From the NCBI GenBank assembly GCA_036172665.1, contig CM069872.1, positions 25,672,001-25,736,000 of the forward strand: 64,000 nucleotides of DNA, read 5' to 3'. Below are positions 51,961 through 64,000 of this stretch, piece after piece; the first letter of the stretch is position 1; every line of letters starts with the position of its first letter. The translations under genes and the position numbers were made by a program. This stretch comes from Prosopocoilus inquinatus (Eukaryota > Arthropoda > Insecta > Coleoptera > Lucanidae). The notes under the pieces were generated by a model that had not been told where the DNA came from, did not search any database, and saw nothing but the letters and a program-made list of their open reading frames with translations.

Positions 51961-54110
51961 ATAATTTTAAACGAAACAACACGCATTAGCGTTGTTCCTG
52001 TGATGTATCTAATCGATCCTTACTTATCTATCATGTTATTTGACGTTTGGATGGACTCCAGTAAGTCTGATGTGAGATACGACGTTTTCGGACGCAGCAG
52101 AAGCTGGAAATAGTTTTAAACGAAACAACACGCATTAGCGTTGTTCCTGTGATGTATCTAATCGATCCTTACTCATCTATCATGTTATTTGACGTTTGGA
52201 CGGACTCCAGTATCTCTGATGTGAGATACAATGTTATCGGACGCAGCAGAAGCTGGAAATAGTTTTAAACGAAACAACACGTATTAGCGTTGTTCCTGTG
52301 ATGTATCTAAACGATCCTTACTTATCTAACATGTTATTTGACGTTTGGATGGACTCCAGTAAGTCTGATGTGAGATACAAGGTTTTTGGACGCAGCAGGA
52401 GCTAGAAATAGTTTTAAACGAAACAACACGTATTAGCGTTGTTCCTGTAATGTATCTAATCGATCCTTACTCATCTATCATGTTATTTGACGTTTGGACG
52501 GACTCCAGTAACTCTGATGTGAGATACAAAGTTATCGGACGCAGCAGAAGCTGGAAATAGTTTTAAACGAAACAACACGTATTAGCGTTGTTCCTGTGAT
52601 GTATCTAATCGATCCTTACTCATCTATCATGTTATTTGACGTTTGGACGGACTCCAGTACCTCTGGTGAGAGATACAAAGTTCTCGGACGCAGTAGAAGC
52701 TGGAAATAGTTTTGAACGAAACAACACGTATTAGCGTTGTGCCTGTGATGTATCTAAACGATCCTTACTTATCTAACATGTTATTTGCCGTTTGCATGGA
52801 CTCCAGTAAGTCTGATGTGAAATACGACGTTTTCGGACGCAGCAGAAGCTAGAAATAGTTTTAAACGAAACAACACGCATTAGCGTTGTTCCTGTGATGT
52901 ATCTAATCGATCCTTACTTATCTGTCATGTTATTTGACGTTTGGATGGACTCCAGTAAGTCTGATGTGAGATACGACGTTTTCGGACGCAGCAGAAGCTG
53001 GAAATAGTTTTAAACGAAACAACACGCATTAGCGTTGTTCCTGTGATGTATCTAATCGATCCTTACTCATCTATCATGTTATTTGACGTTTGGACGGACT
53101 CCAGTATCTCTGATGTGAGATACAATGTTATCGGACGCAGCAGAAGCTGGAAATAGTTTTAAACGAAACAACACGCATTAGCGTTGTTCCTGTGATGTAT
53201 CTAATCGATCCTTACTTATCTATCATGTTATTTGACGTTTGGATGGACTCCAGTAAGTCTGATGTGAGATACGACGTTTTCGGACGCAGCAGAAGCTGGA
53301 AATAGTTTTAAACGAAACAACACGCATTAGCGTTGTTCCTGTGATGTATCTAATCGATCCTTACTCATCTATCATGTTATTTGACGTTTGGATGGACTCC
53401 AGTAACTCTGAAGTGAGATACGAAGTTCTCGGACGCAGCTGAAGCTGGAAATAGTTTTAAACGAAACAACACGTATTAGCGTTGTTCCTGTGATGTATCT
53501 AAACGATCCTTACTTATCTAACATGTTATTTGACGTTTGGATGGACTCCAGTAAGTCTGATGTGAGATACAAAGTTTTTGGACGCAGCAGGAGCTAGAAA
53601 TAGTTTTAAACGAAACAACACGTATTAGCGTTGTTCCTGTAATGTATCTAATCGATCCTTACTCATCTATCATGTTATTTGACGTTTGGACGGACTCCAG
53701 TAACTCTGATGTGAGATACAAAGTTATCGGACGCAGCAGAAGCTGGAAATAGTTTTAAACGAAACAACACGTATTAGCGTTGTTCCTGTGATGTATCTAA
53801 TCGATCCTTACTCATCTATCATGTTATTTGACGTTTGGATGGACTCCAGTAACTCTGATGTGAGATACGAAATGTTCGGACGCAGCAGCAGCTGGAAATA
53901 GTTTTAAACGAAACAACACATATTAGCGTTGTTCCTGTGATATAACTAATCGATCCTTACTCATATATCATGTTATTTGACGTTTGGACGGACTCCAGTA
54001 ACTCTGATGAGAGATACAAAGTTCTCGGACGCAGTAGAAGCTGGAAATAGTTTTGAACGAAACAACACGTATTAGCGTTGTGCCTGTGATGTATCTAAAC
54101 GATCCTTACT
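48440..54110 (+). repeat. 19-mer higher-order repeat, two copies (2832 and 2828-bp spacing)
   Basis: About 48.44-51.27 and 51.27-54.11 kb match. GATACG of the 3-bp-deleted monomer is at 49098 and 51930 and CTGGTGAG at 49831 and 52663 (both 2832 bp); GATATAAC is at 51111 and 53939 (2828 bp). The 4-bp change in offset is the insertion present only in the first copy. The right end is where ATCTATCATG (51.28 kb) is replaced by ATCTAACATG (54.11 kb). Confidence 0.85.
50521..50550 (+). repeat. 4-bp insertion monomer (153 bp)
   Basis: ACTCATCCATCTATCATG replaces the usual ACTCATCTATCATG. The four extra bases look like a slippage duplication of CATC/ATCC type. This is the only lengthened monomer I found. 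It is absent from the otherwise matching positions in copy 1 of the large duplication and in the second 19-mer copy, so it arose after both duplications. Confidence 0.85.
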
Positions 54111-57100
54111 TATCTAACATGTTATTTGACGTTTGGATGGACTCCAGTAAGTCTGATGTGAGATACAAAGTTTTTGGACGCAGCAGGAGCTGGAAATAGT
54201 TTTAAACGAAAAAACACGGATGAGCGTTGTTCCTGTGCTGTATCTAATCGATTCTTACTCATCTATCATGTTATTTGACGTTTCGATGGACTCCAGTAAC
54301 TCTAATGTAAGAAACGAAATTTTCGGGCGCAGCAGAAGCTGGAAATAGTTTTAAACGAAACAACACGCATTAGCGTTGTTCCTGTGATGTATCTAATCGA
54401 TCCTTACTTATCTATCATGTTATTTGACGTTTCGATGGACTCCAGTAACTATGATGTGAGATACGAAATTTTCGGACGCAGCAGAAGCTGGAAATAGTTT
54501 TAAACGAAACAACACGCATTAGCGTTGTTCCTGTGATGTATCTAATCGATCCTTACTGATCTGTCATGTTATTTGGCGTTTCGATGGACTCCAGTAACTG
54601 TGATGTGAGTTACGAAGTTCTCGGACGCAGCTGAAGCTAGAAATAGTTTTAAACGAAACAACAAGCATCAGCGTTGTTCCTGTGATGTATCTAATCGATC
54701 CTTACTTATCTATCATGTTATTTGACGTTTGGATGGACTCCAGTAAGTCTGATGTGAGATACAAAGTTTTTGGACGCAGCAGGAGCTGGAAATAGTTTTA
54801 AACGAAACAACACGTATTAGCGTTGCTCCTGTGCTGTATCTAATCGATCCTTACTTATCTATCATGTTATTTGACGTTTGGATGGACTCCAGTAAGTCTG
54901 ATGTGAGATGCGACGTTTTCGGACGCAGCAGAAGCTGGAAATAGTTTTAAACGAAACAACACGTATTAGCGTTGTTCCTGTAATGTATCTAATCGATCCT
55001 TACTCATCTATCATGTTATTTGACGTTTGGACGGACTCCAGTAACTCTGATGTGAGATACAAAGTTATCGGACGCAGCAGAAGCTGGAAATAGTTTTAAA
55101 CGAAACAACACGTATTAGCGTTGTTCCTGTGATGTATTTAATCGATCCTTACTCATCTATCATGTTATTTGACGTTTGGATGGACTCCAGTAACTCTGAT
55201 GTGAGATACGAAATGTTCGGACGCAGCAGCAGCAGGAAATAGTTTTAAACGAAACAACACATATTAGCGTTGTTCCTGTGATGTAACTAATCGATCCTTA
55301 CTCATATATCATGTTATTTGACGTTTGGACGGACTCCAGTAACTCTGATGAGAGATACAAAGTTCTCGGACGCAGTAGAAGCTGGAAATAGTTTTGAACG
55401 AAACAACACGTATTAGCGTTGTGCCTGTGATGTATCTAAACGATCCTTACTTATCTAACATGTTATTTGACGTTTGGATGGACTCCAGTAAGTCTGATGT
55501 GAGATACAAAGTTTTTGGACGCAGCAGGAGCTGGAAATAGTTTTAAACGAAACAACACGGATGAGCGTTGTTCCTGTGCTGTATCTAATCGATTCTTACT
55601 CATCTATCATGTTATTTGACGTTTCGATGGACTCCAGTAACTCTAATGTGAGAAACGAAATTTTCGGACGCAGCAGAAGCTGGAAATAGTTTTAAACGAA
55701 ACAACACGCATTAGCGTTGTTCCTGTGATGTATCTAATCGATCCTTACTTATCTATCATGTTATTTGACGTTTGGATGGACTCCAGTAAGTCTGATGTGA
55801 GATACGACGTTTTCGGACGCAGCAGAAGCTGGAAATAGTTTTAAACGAAACAACACGCATTAGCGTTGTTCCTGTGATGTATCTAATCGATCCTTACTCA
55901 TCTATCATGTTATTTGACGTTTGGATGGACTCCAGTAACTCTGAAGTGAGATACGAAGTTCTCGGACGCAGCTGAAGCTGGAAATAGTTTTAAACGAAAC
56001 AACACGTATTAGCGTTGTTCCTGTGATGTATCTAAACGATCCTTACTTATCTAACATGTTATTTGACGTTTGGATGGACTCCAGTAAGTCTGATGTGAGA
56101 TACAAAGTTTTTGGACGCAGCAGGAGCTAGAAATAGTTTTAAACGAAACAACACGTATTAGCGTTGTTCCTGTAATGTATCTAATCGATCCTTACTCATC
56201 TATCATGTTATTTGACGTTTGGACGGACTCCAGTAACTCTGATGTGAGATACAAAGTTATCGGACGCAGCAGAAGCTGGAAATAGTTTTAAACGAAACAA
56301 CACGTATTAGCGTTGTTCCTGTGATGTATCTAATCGATCCTTACTCATCTATCATGTTATTTGACGTTTGGATGGACTCCAGTAACTCTGATGTGAGATA
56401 CGAAATGTTCGGACGCAGCAGCAGCTGGAAATAGTTTTAAACGAAACAACACATATTAGCGTTGTTCCTGTGATATAACTAATCGATCCTTACTCATATA
56501 TCATGTTATTTGACGTTTGGACGGACTCCAGTAACTCTGATGAGAGATACAAAGTTCTCGGACGCAGTAGAAGCTGGAAATAGTTTTGAACGAAACAACA
56601 CGTATTAGCGTTGTGCCTGTGATGTATCTAAACGATCCTTACTTATCTAACATGTTATTTGACGTTTGGATGGACTCCAGTAAGTCTGATGTGAGATACA
56701 AAGTTTTTGGACGCAGCAGGAGCTGGAAATAGTTTTAAACGAAAAAACACGGATGAGCGTTGTTCCTGTGCTGTATCTAATCGATTCTTACTCATCTATC
56801 ATGTTATTTGACGTTTCGATGGACTCCAGTAACTCTAATGTAAGAAACGAAATTTTCGGGCGCAGCAGAAGCTGGAAATAGTTTTAAACGAAACAACACG
56901 CATTAGCGTTGTTCCTGTGATGTATCTAATCGATCCTTACTTATCTATCATGTTATTTGACGTTTCGATGGACTCCAGTAACTATGATGTGAGATACGAA
57001 ATTTTCGGACGCAGCAGAAGCTGGAAATAGTTTTAAACGAAACAACACGCATTAGCGTTGTTCCTGTGATGTATCTAATCGATCCTTACTGATCTGTCAT

Positions 57101-58280
57101 GTTATTTGGCGTTTCGATGGACTCCAGTAACTGTGATGTGAGTTACGAAGTTCTCGGACGCAGCTGAAGCTAGAAATAGTTTTAAACGAAACAACAAGCA
57201 TCAGCGTTGTTCCTGTGATGTATCTAATCGATCCTTACTTATCTATCATGTTATTTGACGTTTGGATGGACTCCAGTAAGTCTGATGTGAGATACAAAGT
57301 TTTTGGACGCAGCAGGAGCTGGAAATAGTTTTAAACGAAACAACACGTATTAGCGTTGTTCCTGTGCTGTATCTAATCGATCCTTACTTATCTATCATGT
57401 TATTTGACGTTTGGATGGACTCCAGTAAGTCTGATGTGAGATGCGACGTTTTCGGACGCAGCAGAAGCTGGAAATAGTTTTAAACGAAACAACACGTATT
57501 AGCGTTGTTCCTGTAATGTATCTAATCGATCCTTACTCATCTATCATGTTATTTGACGTTTGGACGGACTCCAGTAACTCTGATGTGAGATACAAAGTTA
57601 TCGGACGCAGCAGAAGCTGGAAATAGTTTTAAACGAAACAACACGTATTAGCGTTGTTCCTGTGATGTATTTAATCGATCCTTACTCATCTATCATGTTA
57701 TTTGACGTTTGGATGGACTCCAGTAACTCTGATGTGAGATACGAAATGTTCGGACGCAGCAGCAGCAGGAAATAGTTTTAAACGAAACAACACATATTAG
57801 CGTTGTTCCTGTGATGTAACTAATCGATCCTTACTCATATATCATGTTATTTGACGTTTGGACGGACTCCAGTAACTCTGATGAGAGATACAAAGTTCTC
57901 GGACGCAGTAGAAGCTGGAAATAGTTTTGAACGAAACAACACGTATTAGCGTTGTGCCTGTGATGTATCTAAACGATCCTTACTTATCTAACATGTTATT
58001 TGACGTTTGGATGGACTCCAGTAAGTCTGATGTGAGATACAAAGTTTTTGGACGCAGCAGGAGCTGGAAATAGTTTTAAACGAAACAACACGGATGAGCG
58101 TTGTTCCTGTGCTGTATCTAATCGATTCTTACTCATCTATCATGTTATTTGACGTTTCGATGGACTCCAGTAACTCTAATGTGAGAAACGAAATTTTCGG
58201 ACGCAGCAGAAGCTGGAAATAGTTTTAAACGAAACAACACGCATTAGCGTTGTTCCTGTGATGTATCTAATCGATCCTTA
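53150..58280 (+). repeat. 17-mer higher-order repeat (2533 bp), two copies
   Basis: About 53.15-55.68 and 55.68-58.2 kb, with matching to about 58.28 kb. Spacing is exactly 2533 bp (17 x 149): CTGAAGTGAG at 53408 and 55941; GAAAAAACAC at 54208 and 56741; GAGATGCGACG-type ATG at 54908 and 57441. Private changes shared by both copies, such as CTAATGTAAGAAACG and ACAAGCATCAGCG, show a recent duplication. Confidence 0.87.
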
Positions 58281-61200
58281 CTTATCTATCATGTTATTTG
58301 ACGTTTCGATGGACTCCAGTAACTATGATGTGAGATACGAAATTTTCGGACGCAGCAGAAGCTGGAAATAGTTTTAAACGAAACAACACGCATTAGCGTT
58401 GTTCCTGTCATGTATCTAATCGATCCTTACTCATCTGTCATGTTATTTGGCGTTTCGATGGACTCCAGTAACTGTGATGTGAGTTACGAAGTTCTCGGAC
58501 GCAGCTGAAGCTAGAAATAGTTTTAAACGAAACAACACGCATTAGCGTTGTTCCTGTGATGTATCTAATCGATCCTTACTTATCTATCATGTTATTTGAC
58601 GTTTGGATGGACTCCAGTAAGTCTGATGTGAGATACAAAGTTTCTGGACGCAGCAGGAGCTGGAAATAATTTTAAACGAAACAACACGTATTAGCGTTGT
58701 TCCTGTGATGTATCTAAACGATCCTTACTTATCTAACATGTTATTTGACGTTTGGATGGACTCCAGTAAGTCTGATGTGAGATACAAAGTTTTTGGACGC
58801 AGCAGGAGCTAGAAATAGTTTTAAACGAAACAACACGTATTAGCGTTGTTCCTGTGCTGTATCTAATTGATCCTTACTTATCTATCATGTTATTTGACGT
58901 TTCGATGGACTCCAGTAACTCTGATGTGAGATGCGACGTTTTCGGACGCAGCAGAAGCTGGAAATAGTTTTAAACGAAACAACACGTATTAGCGTTGTTC
59001 CTGTGATGTATCTAATCGATCCTTACTCATCTATCATGTTATTTGACGTTTGGACGGACTCCAGTATCTCTGATGAGAGATACAAAGTTCTCGGACGCAG
59101 TAGAAGCTGGAAATAGTTTTGAACGAAACAACACGTATTAGCGTTGTTCCTGTGATGTATCTAAACGATCCTTACTTATCTAACATGTTATTTGCCGTTT
59201 GCATGGACTCCAGTAAGTCTGATGTGAGATACGTTTTCGGACGCAGCAGAAGCTGGAAATAGTTTTAAACGAAACAACACGCATTAGCGTTGTTCCTGTG
59301 ATGTATCTAATCGATCCTTACTTATCTATCATGTTATTTGACGTTTGGATGGACTCCAGTAAGTCTGATGTGAGATACGACGTTTTCGGACGCAGCAGAA
59401 GCTGGAAATAGTTTTAAACGAAACAACACGCATTAGCGTTGTTCCTGTGATGTATCTAATCGATCCTTACTCATCTATCATTTTATTTGACGTTTGGACG
59501 GACTCCAGTATCTCTGATGTGAGATACAATGTTATCGGACGCAGCAGAAGCTGGAAATAGTTTTAAACGAAACAACACGCATTAGCGTTGTTCCTGTGAT
59601 GTATCTAATCGATCCTTACTTATCTATCATGTTATTTGACGTTTGGATGGACTCCAGTAAGTCTGATGTGAGATACGACGTTTTCGGACGCAGCAGAAGC
59701 TGGAAATAGTTTTAAACGAAACAACACGCATTAGCGTTGTTCCTGTGATGTATCTAATCGATCCTTACTCATCTATCATGTTATTTGACGTTTGGACGGA
59801 CTCCAGTAACTCTGATGTGAGATACAATGTTATCGGACGCAGCAGAAGCTGGAAATAGTTTTAAACGAAACAACACGTATTAGCGTTGTTCCTGTGATGT
59901 ATCTAAACGATCCTTACTTATCTAACATGTTATTTGACGTTTGGATGGACTCCAGTAAGTCTGATGTGAGATACAAAGTTTTTGGACGCAGCAGGAGCTA
60001 GAAATAGTTTTAAACGAAACAACACGTATTAGCGTTGTTCCTGTAATGTATCTAATCGATCCTTACTTATCTATCATGTTATTTGACGTTTGGATGGACT
60101 CCAGTAAGTCTGATGTGAGATACAAAGTTTTTGGACGCAGCAGGAGCTGGAAATAGTTTTAAACGAAACAACACGTATTAGCGTTGTTCCTGTGATGTAT
60201 CTAAACGATCCTTACTTATCTAACATGTTATTTGACGTTTGGATGGACTCCAGTAAGTCTGATGTGAGATACGACGTTTTCGGACGCAGCAGGAGCTAGA
60301 AATAGTTTTAAACGAAACAACACGCATTAGCGTTGTTCCTGTGATGTATCTAATCGATCCTTACTCATCTATCATGTTATTTGACGCTTGGACGGACTCC
60401 AGTATCTCTGATGTGAGATACAATGTTATCGGACGCAGCAGAAGCTGGAAATAGTTTTAAACGAAACAACACGCATTAGCGTTGTTCCTGTGATGTATCT
60501 AATCGATCCTTACTTATCTATCATGTTATTTGACGTTTGGATGGACTCCAGTAAGTCTGATGTGAGATACGACGTTTTCGGACGCAGCAGAAGCTGGAAA
60601 TAGTTTTAAACGAAACAACACGCATTAGTGTTGTTCCTGTGATGTATCTAATCGATCCTTACTCATCTATCATGTTATTTGAAGTTTGGACGGACTCCAG
60701 TAACTCTGATGTGAGATACAATGTTATCGGACGCAGCAGAAGCTGGAAATAGTTTTAAACGAAACAACACGCATTAATGTTGTTCCTGTGATGTATCTAA
60801 TCGATCCTTACTCATCTATCATGTTATTTGACGTTTGGACGGACTCCAGTAACTCTGATGTGAGATACAATGTTATCGGACGCAGCAGGAGCTAGAAATA
60901 GTTTTAAACGAAACAACACGTATTAGCGTTGTTCCTGTAATGTATCTAATCGATCCTTACTCATCTATCATGTTATTTGACGTTTGGACGGACTCCAGTA
61001 ACTCTGATGTGAGATACAAAGTTATCGGACGCAGCAGAAGCTGGAAATAGTTTTAAACGAAACAACACGTATTAGCGTTGTTCCTGTGATGTATCTAATC
61101 GATCCTTACTCATCTATCATGTTATTTGACGTTTGGATGGACTCCAGTAACTCTGATGTGAGATACGAAATGTTCGGGCGCAGCAGCAGCTGGAAATAGT

Positions 61201-63280
61201 TTTAAACGAAACAACACATATTAGCGTTGTTCCTGTGATGTAACTAATCGATCCTTACTCATATATCATGTTATTTGACGTTTGGACGGACTCCAGTAAC
61301 TCTGATGAGAGATACAAAGTTCTCGGACGCAGTAGAAGCTGGAAATAGTTTTGAACGAAACAACACGTATTAGCGTTGTGCCTGTGATGTATCTAAACGA
61401 TCCTTACTTATCTAACATGTTATTTGACGTTTGGATGGACTCCAGTAAGTCTGATGTGAGATACAATGTTTTTGGACGCAGCAGGAGCTGGAAATAGTTT
61501 TAAACGAAACAACACGGATGAGCGTTGTTCCTGTGCTGTATCTAATCGATTCTTACTCATCTATCATGTTATTTGACGTTTCGATGGACTCCAGTAACTC
61601 TAATTTGAGAAACGAAATTTTCGGGCGCAGCAGAAGCTGGAAATAGTTTTAAACGAAACAACACGCATTAGCGTTGTTCCTGTGATGTATCTAATCGATC
61701 CTTACTTATCTATCATGTTATTTGACGTTTCGATGGACTCCAGTAACTATGATGTGAGATACGAAATTTTCGGACGCAGCAGAAGCTGGAAATAGTTTTA
61801 AACGAAACAACACGCATTAGCGTTGTTCCTGTGATGTATCTAATCGATCCTTACTCGTCTATCATGTTATTTGACATTTCGATGGACTCCAGTAACTCTG
61901 ATGTGAGATACGACGTTTTCGGACGCAGCAGCAGCTGGAAATAGTTTTAAACGGAACAACACATATTAGCGTTGTTCCTGTAATGTATCTAATCGATCCT
62001 TACTCATCTATCATGTTATTTGACGTTTGGACGGACTCCAGTAACTCTGATGTGAGATACAAAGTTATCGGACGCAGCAGAAGCTGGAAATAGTTTTGAA
62101 CGAAACAACACGTATTAGCGTTGTTCCTGTGATGTATCTAAACGATCCTTACTTATCTAACATGTTATTTGACGTTTGGATGGACTCCAGTAAGTCTGAT
62201 GTGAGATACAAAGTTTTTGGACGCAGCAAGAGCTAGAAATAGTTTTAAACGAAACAACACGTATTAGCGTTGTTCCTGTGCTGTATCTAATCGATGCTTA
62301 CGTATCTATCATGTTATTTGACGTTTCGATGGACTCCAGTAACTCTGATGTGAGATACGACTTTTTCGGACGCAGCACAAGCTGGAAATAGTTTTAAACG
62401 AGACAACACGCATTAGCGTTGTTCCTGTGATGTATCTAATCGATCCTTACTCATCCATCATGTTATTTGAGGTTTCGATGGACTCCAGTAACTCTGATGT
62501 GAGATACAAAGTTATCGGACGCAGCAGAAGCTGGAAATAGTTTTAAACGAAACAACACGCATTAGCGTTGTTCCTGTGATGTATCTAATCGATCCTTACT
62601 TATCTATCATGTTATTTGACGTTTGGATGGACTCCAGTAACCCTGACGTGAGATACGAAGTTCTCGGACGCAGCAGAAGCTGGAAATAGTTTTAAACGAA
62701 ACAACACGCATTAGCGTTGTTCCTGTGATGTATCTAATCGATCCTTACTCATCTATCATGTTATTTGGCGTTTCGATGGACTCCAGTAGCTCTGATGTGA
62801 GATACGACGTTTTTGGACGCAGCAGGAGCTGGAAATAGTTTTAAACGAAACAACACGTATTAGCGTTGTTCCTGTGCTGTATCTAATCGATCCTTACTCA
62901 TCTATCATGTTATTTGGCGTTTCGATGGACTCCAGTAGCTCTGATGTGAGATACGACGTTTTCGGACACAGCAGAAGCTGGAAATAGTTTTAAACGAAAC
63001 AACACGCATTAGCGTTGTTCCTGTGATGTATCTAATCGATCCTTACTCATCTATCATGTTATTTGACGTTTCGATGGACTCCAGTAACTCTGATGTGAGA
63101 TGCGACGTTTTCGGACGCAGCAGAAGCTGGAAATAGTTTTAAACGAGACAACACGCATTAGCGTTGTTCCTGTGATGTATCTAATCGATCCTTACTCATC
63201 TATCATGTTATTTGACGTTTCGATGGACTCCAGTAACTCTGATGTGAGATGCGACGTTTTCGGACGCAGCAGGAGCTGGA
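58280..63280 (+). repeat. Satellite segment, first copy of a 31-monomer unit plus neighbours
   Basis: About 33 monomers. The order at 58.3-60.2 kb resembles 28.7-30.8 kb, with the AACTGTGATG subtype followed by AAGTTTCTGG and then the 3-bp-deleted monomer at 59228. From about 61.8 to 63.3 kb the monomers are more varied, with private changes such as GACTTTTTCGG, GCAGCACAAGC and AAACGAGACAAC, recalling the diverged left edge. Confidence 0.6.
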
Positions 63281-64000
63281 AATAGTTTTAAACGAAACAA
63301 CACGTATTAGCGTTGTTCCTGTGATGTATCTAAACGATCCTTACTTATCTAACATGTTATTTGACGTTTGGATGGACTCCAGTAAGTCTGATGTGAGATA
63401 CAAAGTTTTTGGACGCAGCAGGAGCTAGAAATAGTTTTAAACGAAACAACACGTATTAGCGTTGTTCCTGTGCTGTATCTAATTGATCCTTACTTATCTA
63501 TCATGTTATTTGACGTTTCGATGGACTCCAGTAACTCTGATGTGAGATGCGACGTTTTCGGACGCAGCAGAAGCTGGAAATAGTTTTAAACGAAACAACA
63601 CGTATTAGCGTTGTTCCTGTGATGTATCTAATCGATCCTTACTCATCTATCATGTTATTTGACGTTTGGACGGACTCCAGTATCTCTGATGAGAGATACA
63701 AAGTTCTCGGACGCAGTAGAAGCTGGAAATAGTTTTGAACGAAACAACACGTATTAGCGTTGTTCCTGTGATGTATCTAAACGATCCTTACTTATCTAAC
63801 ATGTTATTTGCCGTTTGCATGGACTCCAGTAAGTCTGATGTGAGATACGTTTTCGGACGCAGCAGAAGCTGGAAATAGTTTTAAACGAAACAACACGCAT
63901 TAGCGTTGTTCCTGTGATGTATCTAATCGATCCTTACTTATCTATCATGTTATTTGACGTTTGGATGGACTCCAGTAAGTCTGATGTGAGATACGACGTT
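63280..64000 (+). repeat. Start of the second copy of a 31-monomer unit (offset 4616 bp), cut by window end
   Basis: From about 63.28 kb the sequence repeats that from about 58.66 kb: GATGCGACG at 58931 and 63547, the 3-bp-deleted monomer at 59228 and 63844, and the same order up to the last base. 4616 is 31 x 149 less 3. The array therefore continues beyond the window. Confidence 0.8.

Larger units (their letters stand above)
2578..64000 (+). repeat. 149-bp satellite DNA array, about 412 monomers, open at the right edge
   Basis: Direct tandem repeats, all in one orientation. ATGGACTCC starts at 2601 and 2750, and landmarks across the window are spaced by multiples of 149 bp (for example 10076 to 11268 is 8 units, 13652 to 20357 is 45 units, 31678 to 32572 is 6 units). 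Residual offsets are explained by a 1-bp deletion, nine 3-bp deletions and one 4-bp insertion, so no foreign insertion is hidden inside. A consensus read by eye is about 40% GC. It includes ATGGACTCCAGTAACTCTG, GACGCAGCAGAAGCTGG, GTTTTAAACGAAACAACACG, ATTAGCGTTGTTCCTG and TCTAATCGATCC. Recurrent variants define monomer subtypes, for example the AACTATGATG, AACTGTGATG, GAGAAACGAAA, GATGAGAGATAC and GAGATGCGACG forms. The length is close to nucleosomal DNA. A centromeric or pericentromeric location is inference; I do not recognise the family. Confidence 0.98.

Noticed and set aside
2578..64000. CRISPR array or phase-variable repeat locus
   Set aside because: Repeats are contiguous with no unique spacers, the unit is 149 bp, and the neighbour is a eukaryotic LINE; no cas-like gene.
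2578..64000. Tandem-repeat protein gene (silk-, mucin- or antifreeze-like)
   Set aside because: The unit length is not divisible by three and stop codons recur in every frame, so no long translation exists on either strand.
2578..64000. Transposon or gene hidden in the array
   Set aside because: Phase accounting between landmarks leaves only 1-, 3- and 4-bp differences from multiples of 149, so there is no space for an insertion.

Overview
The window holds two things. Positions 1 to about 2577 are the 3' part of a non-LTR (LINE) retrotransposon. Positions about 2578 to 64000 are one unbroken head-to-tail satellite DNA array with a 149-bp monomer. There is no bacterial-style gene organisation, no operon, and no RNA gene that I can support. 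The protein resembles the ORF2 polyprotein of Jockey/CR1-group LINEs, which are common in arthropods. Together with the satellite this points to a eukaryote, most likely an insect or other arthropod (inference), in constitutive heterochromatin such as a centromere or pericentromere.

LINE part (2-2455, + strand): an open frame of 817 codons enters from outside the window. It encodes the C-terminal part of an apurinic-like endonuclease, a complete-looking reverse transcriptase with an FADD catalytic box, and a C-terminal region. A 3' tail of about 120 bp follows, with a 15-T run and an ATT-rich end. It passes directly into the satellite partway through a monomer. The intact frame suggests a fairly young copy.

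Satellite part: about 412 monomers, all on the same strand. Distances between shared landmarks are multiples of 149 bp once a few small indels are counted: a 1-bp deletion near 4.52 kb, a 3-bp deletion in nine monomers, and a 4-bp insertion near 50.54 kb. This leaves no room for a gene, transposon or spacer inside the array. A hand-derived consensus monomer is about 40% GC and contains two short dyads.

Higher-order layout, from shared rare variants (boundaries good to roughly one monomer): 2.6-7.45 kb, diverged edge with only small local duplications; 7.455-9.24 kb, two copies of a 6-mer (894 bp); 9.24-13.7 kb, mosaic, including a 4-mer pair; 13.7-19.35 kb, a 13-mer (1937 bp) in nearly three copies; 18.74-19.94 kb, a 4-mer pair (596 bp); 21.5-27.76 kb, two copies of a 21-mer (3129 bp); 24.94-39.3 kb and 39.7-51.96 kb, a very large tandem duplication with offset 14739 bp, with a 14-mer (2083 bp) expansion in its first copy; 48.44-54.11 kb, two copies of a 19-mer (2832/2828 bp); 53.15-58.28 kb, two copies of a 17-mer (2533 bp); and from 63.28 kb to the window end, a restart of the segment at 58.66 kb (offset 4616 bp, 31 monomers less 3 bp).

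No set of genes works together here. The biology is array evolution: in-register unequal exchange or amplification acting on units from 1 to about 99 monomers, next to a LINE at the array boundary. I found no convincing new enzymatic or defence system. The best leads are the nested multi-scale repeat structure, the near-identical 14.7-kb duplication with a foreign linker at its junction, and a conserved hairpin plus a degenerate hammerhead-ribozyme-like arrangement in the monomer.
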